From assembly GCF_905220365.1 (NCBI RefSeq), contig NC_061126.1, positions 8,556,001 through 8,620,000 on the forward strand: a stretch of 64,000 nucleotides of DNA, read 5' to 3'. Position 1 is the first letter of the stretch. The number at the start of each line of letters is the position of its first letter. The DNA comes from Vanessa cardui. Its lineage: Eukaryota > Arthropoda > Insecta > Lepidoptera > Nymphalidae. A program made the position numbers and the translations under genes. Shown piece by piece: positions 56,291-64,000 of this stretch. The notes below the pieces were generated by a model. It did not search any database. It saw only the letters and a program-made list of their open reading frames with translations, and was not told where the DNA came from.

Positions 56291-57180
56291 GTTAACCTTT
56301 CTCTGAGTCTGAAACTCTGGTTTTCAAACGGAATATATTATGCGGAATATATTAACGGAATATATATATTCCCATGTATTTTCATCAGTTATTAATACAA
56401 TATAAGTTTCAGGTGAATAAACGACTTTAAAGTTGAAATTAGTAAATCGTTTTAGGACACTTTTTACACGTTGTTAGGTACTTAAGTTTTAGTAAGGATC
56501 CCCGATAATTTCCAGCAATAAATAATATTCTATGTTACTCAGGTTAAATTTAGCTTACCACCGTTGAAAGAACTTTGAAATCGGCACTGTAGTTTTTGAG
56601 TTTTATTAATTACAAACACACACAAAATTCAAATTTTTCTTCTTTTTAATAGCAGTGTAGAAATAGAATCAAGTTAGATGTTTAATGAGACAGATGTATT
56701 TTAATAATCACTTTATATTGAATGATATTTTTAAACATTTTCAATTATTTATATATAATACAGTATCATTTTAAATTGACATTAACTTACAATTAACTTA
56801 AAAGCTAATTAACCTTTTGCTAAATTCAATTAATCAGATTAAACGACAGTTCAAAAGTACTCGCATTAGCCTATTTTAATGGAGTATACATATTTCGATT
56901 TTAAAATTCAATTTTACATTGCGGCCAAATTTACGTTTAAATATTTGCAGATTACCTACTGCTCCACAAATAAGTCTATATATACTAATCCATACAACAA
57001 ATACTTTCGTTTTTATTTTTAAATAGTAAGTCATTCTATCAAAAAACATACAATGTCAGTCACATCAATACGAAGTTTGCTAAAATATAACAATGTCATA
57101 CATTAAATCACGAAATATTAACACAGCCTAACTTAGTTTTAAATACAATAGAATCGCTTAATTAAAATTACCATTTTAAT
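56291..57180. other. AT-rich intergenic DNA, nothing recognised
   Basis: No supported signal. Confidence 0.45.
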
Positions 57181-57186
57181 TTTATT
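57181..57186 (-). promoter_or_regulatory. Likely polyadenylation signal of the P450
   Basis: AATAAA on the minus strand, about 110 nt after the stop codon. Confidence 0.5.
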
Positions 57187-57294
57187 TTTTTTTTCTAATT
57201 AAATCATCGTTTCAATAAATACATTCATAATCTTCTCTTTCATACATTATACTAAATTATCACATTATTCAGTCCCTTCTTAAAACTCTTCCCT

Positions 57295-60200
57295 TTAATA
57301 GGTTCTCTTTTTAAGCTTAAGATGTATACCGTTTTTAGATTCTGTTACAAGTCGGCTGACAAATTGTGGTTCCGTACCAGCATCACCAAGCGACACTTCG
57401 TATCTTTTTAAAATATTGGAAATAGTTGCCTTCATTGCAACCCAGGCAAAACGGAAACCTAAAAAGAAAACAAATCATATTTACCAAGTACGATTAAAAT
57501 AAATAAACAAAGAAAGAAGTAAATATCGAATATTACAAAGCATGTAAAATAGCTGCGTCGCCATATTTTCACGATTTTAGCTTTACTACACATTTGTACT
57601 AGAGCTAGGCAATAAGTGGCCTATGTGACATTTATTATTTTTTTAAAATGAATGCGAAAAAGCGTGTACAAACAAGCAAACTATATATCTCATAATAATA
57701 ATACAGGTAAAATAATAAGTATTGCAAGTTCATGATAATATTTTTACCTATGCAATTTCTAGGTCCAGCACTAAAAGGCACAAAGGCAAATGTATGCATT
57801 GAGTCCAAAAACCGATCCGGATTGAATTTTTCTGGTTCTGGGAATACTGTTGGATTCTTATATGCGGCTTCGTAGAAAACTAGGACAGAACTGCCAGCGG
57901 GAGCGACTCGACCATCTTAAATTAATTACAGTTTGAAATTCATTATTACTAAAACTTTTTTATATTTGATTCAAAGTAATTGAAAAAATATTTTGTGAGT
58001 ACAGTCGGGGTAAGAAAAGGTTAGGTGTGAGCGATAATCTGCTTTACCGATCGAAAATGAAATATTGCGTCGCAATGTTTTTTATTTAGATTCAAAGGGT
58101 ACTAAGAGGTTAAGACTTGATAAAGGAATGAATTTGAAAACTGACGAAGGTTTTCTTACTCTGACTGTAAATAAGAAGCGTTAACTTAACCGACCTTTAA
58201 ATCTGAGATCATTTTGTAATTGCCTTCCAATTTTTGTAACTGTCGGTATAACTCGAATGCTCTCTTTGATCACCGCTTCCAGGTACTTCATTTGATTGAG
58301 TTCCTGCGTCGTTGGTTTTTTATGCATATTTTTGTTGAAAATTGATCTCTGCTCTTCTAACACTCGATTTTGTATTTCTGGATACTTTGCTAAGCAATAC
58401 AGCGTGTGACTGATTGTTGCGGTTGTGGTGTAATGACCCTGAACAGATTATTATATTATTATTGTTTTATCAGAAGAACCTTATTTTTAAGAACCTTATT
58501 TCTCATAAATACTTTATAGTTCATTTTGCAACGAGCAATACATATGTATAACTTGTCTACTAAGTTGGTTTCAGTGGTAGAATCTGTGGCAGTACATGTC
58601 CATATTGACCCGAAAAAGATAAATGACAAAAGATTGTATAAATTTAAATTTTAACATCATTAAATTTTTGTTTTAAATGTAAACATTTATGTATAAATTA
58701 TATTAATATAAATCAAGCAACTATATTAGAGTTTAAAGAAGCGTTAAACGTAAAATCGGAAGTCATAAGTAAAAAAATCAAAATAATTGTGCTTACTGTG
58801 AAACAGAGAAGAGTAATTTCTTCATTAATGATATCATCCGAAGTTGACTCTCCATTCGACGATTTGCTGAATATCAACTTGTCCAGCAAACATCCGCCAT
58901 TATTAAGTTTACTTTCAATTATCTCTTCGAGGTCTATATCAATATTTTTGTTGTTGTTTCGAGTTTTTTCAATTATGCTATTTAAGATTTTTCTTCTTGC
59001 TGAAATAATCTATAAGAAGTAAAAGTAATAGAGTAAATATCTTCTTTACAGTAAGTATTACGTGCCGTCTTTTTTAGACTTATCCGTTGCATTGTTCTTA
59101 AAACGACAGCGCTATCGATTCTAAGAAAATCAAGTCTACAAGCTTTGAGCTAGATAAACGTACTCTTTTGGGTCACCTCAGTCCGAAGACTTGATTGTAG
59201 CGTTTTCAAACGTTTTATCTTAAAAAATGAGCCGTTTCATAGATCGAAAGATTGGTGTAAGGTACAAAAAAGTATATGAATTATATTTTTTATGAAAAGT
59301 TAAAAAAACGTAAGTCAACATTTAAAACGAATCCAAAAATTTGTGTAAAATTTTGTTACTTACATTTGTGCTATTCTGTTTGATCGTCTTGATAGTATCC
59401 ATCATTTCCGTGTATTGTGACGACATCGTAAACAGGAAGCGAATATTCCTCCAGTATGAGAAGTAATTGTAGGTTACTATTTTAATAACTCTGAAATAAG
59501 AAATACGCTCCTTAGCTACAATAGGTATCTTTTGAAGATTAACAAAATTCGACTCCTCTTAGCTGAACATGATGTTGGCATATGCATATACATTTTTATG
59601 CAAAGAGTTTTATGGTGGAATAGTCATCCAGTCTAGGTAACATCTGTAAATTTCCCACTTCTGGACTAAGGCCTCCTCTCCTTTTGAGGAGAAGGTTTGG
59701 AACATATTCTACTATGCTGTTCCAATGCGGGTTGGTGGACTGCAAATGTGACAGAACTTTTATGAAATTAGACACATGCTGGTTTGCTCATGATGTTCTC
59801 CTCCACCACAGAGCAAGAGATGAATTATAAACACGAATTAAGCACATGAATATTCATTGGAGCTTGCCTGGGCTTGAACCCGCAAACGTCGGTTAAGATG
59901 CACAATTTAAATAAATTAATTACTAAATACATTTTAATAAAGTAAAACACACTAACACTTACTTTCCACTGGCCTTTAAGTAAGGGTGATCAGGATCAGC
60001 CAACAAATTTGTTTCGACACCCATTAAACTCGCTGAAACGAAATAGACACTGACGAATTACAAAGTATGTAAAATAGTATTAAATACAACAAGCGATCTA
60101 ACTTTAACTTACTGCACAGAATATCGTACATAAAAGGCCTCAGATAACGATACAACTCCACGTGGCTGTTTTCATCATAAGTGTCAAAAACTTCGAAGAG

Positions 60201-61785
60201 GCGGTCGCAGTATTTGTTCACATCGTCGATTTTCGCTTCTAGGGTATTAAAATTGAAACATGGAGCCATCAGCTTACGGGTCGATCTCCACCGTTCCCCT
60301 AAAATAAATGATTTAAATATTTCAAAATATCAATCTTCACTACTCATGTCATGCTTTTTAGGAACAAAATGTAAAATCAGAATGTTATAAAAAGTGATAG
60401 GTAAATAATAGGAAATTTAGTACCTTCTGAAGTTGACACAGAATTTCCAAAGAAAGGTTTCATTGCCATATTTCTCTCTAACGGTTTCGAAATTTCTGTC
60501 GAGTGATTTAGAATTGTCTGTGAAGTGATTAAAAATACAATAAATATAGAATTTTATTCTGCTTCTGAGCTCAGACAGCTCTTTTATGTCCTGTATAAAT
60601 TAGTGCGTTTGCGTACAGTGTGAAAGCATATGTGATGAATTAAAAAATATATTTACACACTCTACACTCTGTTCAATATATTGCATAAGTTGAAACAAAA
60701 GTAGGCTAAATATGTGTTCCTTATTAATATGTATTCATCATTTCCTATTTACACTAAAATTACATTAGAAAAAGTTGAGAATTATTTTGACTCGATTTAT
60801 TTTATTTATTTATTCTTATTGTGGATTTTAATAACACCATAAACCATCCCTATCACTGATGGAATCGCAAACAAACTTATATTTTAATTCAACTAATACA
60901 AAACTATTTAGGTATGCTTAAAGGTATTTTGGTTTTAAAACACAAAAACGAATAGCTTACCCCAATGTCATCAGGGTCTGTTAACAAAATCCAATCTTCG
61001 GAGCCGAGAGACAAACGTATATTCTGCTTCCCATGTTTTTCCCACATCGCCAACAATTTATGTGCGGACTCTAAAAAAATACTAATTCTTGAAGCTCGAG
61101 GAACAATACAAAAGAATAAACGAAATAAAGCCTATTATTGTGTTTAGTGCAATAATTGCTGGATGTTATTTAAATTAATTATTCTACGAATGTTAATTAA
61201 AACACTATTGAAATTAGTTTGAGTTTGATCATTAAATTATGTTGCACATAATGAATAATTTAAAACGACGAGTTTGGAATTATTACTTTTAATACAGTTT
61301 AATAAATATTGATATACAATAAATACATTATTAAAATACGACACGACTAACTTAAATATGAAAATTAAAAGAAAATTTAATATAATAAAAATATACTTTT
61401 ATTTTTTAATTATTCTGAATAGATGACAAAATTCTTTAATAAAAATATTATGTTATTACTATTTATAATTTTTATTTAAATATTACTCAATAAAATAAAA
61501 TACTGAAAAAACGATACCGCATTTTAATTTTTTCTTAATAATTTATTTATTTCACTACTTTTCGTTCCGCAGTTAATTTGAAAAAAACGTTTAATTAATT
61601 TCAGATTATATTTAAAACTTACCGTCCGCATCAAATCCAAGTTGCAAACCATTTCCAAATATCGGTAAAGGTGTGTCTCCGGGGAACTCACTTAACTTTT
61701 CCCAGCGATATCCACGCTTTCGTGTGAAGTAGTCATGTAGAAACACTAAACAAACCATAAAACACAATAATAATAAGAAAAACAT
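57295..61785 (-). CDS. Cytochrome P450, CYP4 clan (ten exons, 512 aa)
   Basis: Exons, 5' to 3': 61785-61623, 61070-60961, 60517-60424, 60298-60113, 60032-59963, 59490-59364, 59009-58797, 58438-58195, 57915-57748, 57458-57295. All introns are GT-AG, the phases join, and the sum is 1539 nt. The protein begins with a membrane anchor (MFFLLLLCFMVCLVFL), so it is expected in the ER as a monooxygenase. Visible motifs: GERWRSTRK (C-helix region), ExxR as E380-S-I-R383, FNPDRF near 433-438, and the heme loop PFSAGPRNCIG with ligand C457. The I-helix reads TGHYTT (321-326) instead of (A/E)Gx(D/E)T(T/S), so the acidic residue is replaced by Tyr and the CYP4 heme-linking Glu is absent. General CYP4-clan similarity is clear. 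The CYP340/CYP341-like assignment is a guess, so no symbol is given. A MITE and a SINE sit in introns. Confidence 0.93.
58000..58169. mobile_element. Tc1/mariner-type MITE, copy 2, in P450 intron 8
   Basis: Ends CAGTCGGGGTAAGAAAAGG and TTTTCTTACTCTGACTG with TA on both sides. It makes up most of the 279-bp intron (57916-58194) and ends 25 bp from the exon 8 donor. Inverted relative to 51275-51474. Confidence 0.85.
59641..59903 (-). mobile_element. Metulj-like SINE in P450 intron 5
   Basis: Tail TAAATTTCCCACTTCTGGAC, body with TTCCAATGCGGGTTGGTGG, B box side CTGGGCTTGAACCCGC. It lacks the outermost head and lies between exons 5 and 6, same strand as the gene. Confidence 0.85.
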
Positions 61786-61819
61786 TTTTCAGACTTCTCG
61801 TAACAATAATCGTTGGTGC

Positions 61820-61828
61820 TTTTATATA
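61820..61828 (-). promoter_or_regulatory. TATA box of the P450
   Basis: TATATAAAA on the minus strand, 35-43 nt before the ATG at 61785. A start site ~30 nt downstream would leave a leader of only about 10-15 nt. The pseudogene has the aligned but mutated TATATCAAAA. Confidence 0.6.
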
Positions 61829-62695
61829 CTTTGATATCGAATCTTATCTGATACTTTTCATGTATTTGAAGATAATTTAATTTTAACATTTGTACGTAGT
61901 TCATTAATCATAGAATGCTTGAGTATATTAAGTGATCTAATTCTTATCATGATTTTTTTTACAATCGTTTTAATTAGATTTCTTCTTTAGCGTTATCCGT
62001 TCTAGAGGTTACGAAGGTTTTTTTTTTAAACTAAGTTTTAATTACTTGGTTTGTAAAAAATACTGTAGAATATTAATTAAATTCCTCGTGAGTTTTTCTT
62101 TCTCTATTTTCTATATTGTATTTATTTCATTTCGTATACCTCGAAATAAAAAGACCCCGAGGGTGATGTTACAATTATCTTATGAAGGATTATTTAAGCA
62201 ATTTTCTCACTTTATTCGTAAAACTCGGAATCAATTATACTTTATTCTTTGTTATATTTATATTCCTTGTTGGAAATATTTGAACCTAAGAATAACATAA
62301 CTTTTAATTTACAACTAATAGGATAATAAAAGGGAAAAGTTTAAGACAGAAATAGAATATTTATGAGAAACCATAGCAAAAATTTAAGCCACGAACTTTA
62401 GTACGAATCTCATTTGCGTATAGGAAAAAAAAAATACGAATCACGAAATATTGACTACGAAATACTAAAATATTCCAAGTTCGATTTTCAACGGAAAAAG
62501 ATCGGATAGTGTTTAAAAATACTAATAAAATTTTACATTATGGTTTGTTTAAGACCAATACCATATTTAATTAGTATATAAATCTAAAAAAAACTGCTAG
62601 GATTTTTGACTGTCATTAAGTATCACGATATTTGATTCTACTTGTTTGCACATGAATATATTCTACCGTGTCAAGTGAGTATTCTATACAGATTA
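61829..62695. other. AT-rich 5' flank of the P450, nothing recognised
   Basis: Includes ATCAGATAAGATTCGATATC just upstream of the TATA box. The 62046-62300 frame is AT-rich and not supported. Confidence 0.4.
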
Positions 62696-63110
62696 ATTTT
62701 TGTGGTAGGATTTTTTAAGCCCGTCCAAGTAGGCTCCACCGCCATGTAGTTATAATTAGTTCAATTGTAATGCGGTTGACGGTGACTGAACCAGTGTCAT
62801 TAGTGGCACAAGGATATGACAACTTAGTTATAAAGATGTATTTATGTTCCTTGTTCTGGCGCATTCAAATCGTGCGATGTCAGAGATGATAAATTTTTTA
62901 CAGTCTAAATATCTGTTAGGAATGGTGAATGTACTCAGTATGCTCGTGGTTAAAATGCGAACCAGCACACCTACAGGTATGAGGAACATAACGTCTTAGT
63001 TCCCAAGGTTTGGCGTTGACAGGAATGCTTGATATTACTTACGGCACTAAGTCCATGGGCGATGGTGACCACTTACTATTAGTCAACCTATTTGCCTTCA
63101 GTGGACCTTT
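62696..63110 (-). repeat. Repeat A, degenerate, two overlapping pieces
   Basis: First piece: TGTGGTAGGATTTTTTAAGC, GACTGAACCAGTG. Second, better piece: CAGCACACCTACAGG, AACATAACGTCTTAGTTCCC, GGCGATGGTGACCACTTACT. Some segments appear twice, suggesting two nested or adjacent copies. Confidence 0.6.
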
Positions 63111-63524
63111 TCCAAACAGGTCAATGGTTCAATGGATCTCTTTTCTGATAAATGTAATAATCATTTAACTTAATGTATAAAATAAAGTTTATGGTATCCT
63201 CAAATGAATAGTTAATTTGAATTGTACACTACTACTACACCAGTGCTATTCGTAAATATAAATTTGTTAATTATAAACGAGTGCAATATTACCTTTATAG
63301 TGGAATTATTGTATGAACTTTATTGCGTTCATTTATTACAATAGAAATAACTAAACAAATTGTGCATGAAATACGAGTTAGAACAGAGAAAACTTTGATT
63401 ATCGACTTACAGTGAAAAGAGCAACGTTCGTTTTAACCCCGATATCCGCGTAGTAGCCTCTGTCGGTTGACTCGTATGTCCTTTACTGCTATCGGTATTA
63501 ATTATTAAAAAAATTATCTTTAAT
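63111..63524. other. AT-rich intergenic DNA, nothing recognised
   Basis: No supported signal. Confidence 0.45.
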
Positions 63525-63730
63525 TATTATTGGTATTGTGAAAATTCAAATGTCATTACAAATGGTTGTTGTTATAACACATGCAATATGCGGTTAGTGG
63601 TCGTCAGTGGCACACAAAACAAAGCTAGCATTATCGTATTATGTTGCGGTACGCCGCTGACGCGTTAACGACAATATGCCAGTTTATTAGCAATTAGTTT
63701 TATATAGCTATTTATCAAAGAATTTACAAC
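63525..63730. repeat. Block G, copy 2 (shared P450 upstream block)
   Basis: GCGGTTAGTGGTCGTCAGTG and GCACACAAAACAAAGC are identical to copy 1 at 49470-49670. The flanks (TTATTATTGGTATTGTG... and GACAATATGCCAGTTTATTAG) also align with small indels, in the same orientation. Confidence 0.8.
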
Positions 63731-64000
63731 TCATTCCTATGAAACATCAATTATAATACACATTAATAATACAGGTTAAACACACACATACATATTTGTC
63801 ATGACATATATGTATTTCACAGTTAAATTGTAAATAAGGTTAGTTTATAACCCATATCGTGAAATGTAAGTGAGACAAAAACATGTTTCAAATTTTATAA
63901 TCGATTGTTTACAGTAAATGTATCGTGAATGAAGACCTAACAACATTAATTCTTGCTGTAATGTACGAAGCTCATAACTATATTAATTTTTAATTCAAGT

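Noticed and set aside
58181..58363. Separate 60-aa minus-strand protein
   Set aside because: It is exon 8 of the P450 read into its intron; the exon ends at 58195 at a GT donor.

Overview
This is an AT-rich animal nuclear window, almost certainly from a lepidopteran and probably a butterfly. The reasons are: many copies of a tRNA-derived SINE with A and B boxes that looks like the Metulj family described from Heliconius; a second ~280-bp interspersed repeat; a Ty3/gypsy errantivirus with env; RTE-like LINE tails ending in GAT/TGA repeats; and a ten-exon P450 of the CYP4 clan. There are no bacterial-style operons. Most of the window is intergenic and made of old repeats.

Layout. 1-21.7 kb: gene-poor DNA with LINE tails (1-160, 12.4-12.8 kb), SINEs, several copies of the ~280-bp repeat (called repeat A here) and small inverted repeats. 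21.7-29.4 kb: a complete minus-strand errantivirus (LTR-gag-pol-env-LTR, 7657 bp). Its LTRs are identical and it is flanked by AATT, so the insertion is very young. 29.5-46.7 kb: more SINEs, a near-perfect 5S rRNA gene (31.83 kb), a LINE tail, near-perfect hairpins, a degenerate repeat array (35.1-35.5 kb) and a possible LTR relic. 47.1-49.7 kb: decayed exons 6 and 1 of a P450 pseudogene, with an upstream block also found upstream of the intact P450. 52.85-54.94 kb: an apparently intact Tigger/pogo DNA transposon with TIRs, TA duplication and an uninterrupted transposase. 57.3-61.8 kb: an intact P450 gene on the minus strand, ten exons and 512 codons, with every splice phase worked out by hand.

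How the parts relate. The only host protein-coding gene I can support is the P450. A degraded copy of the same gene lies ~13 kb away in the same orientation, with its 5' flanking block in the same relative place. This indicates a tandem P450 duplication in which one copy died and the interval was later filled by SINEs, a MITE and the Tigger element. The other intact ORFs (gag, pol, env, transposase) belong to mobile elements. Family names, the 5S comparison and the SINE names come from memory, because no database search was possible.
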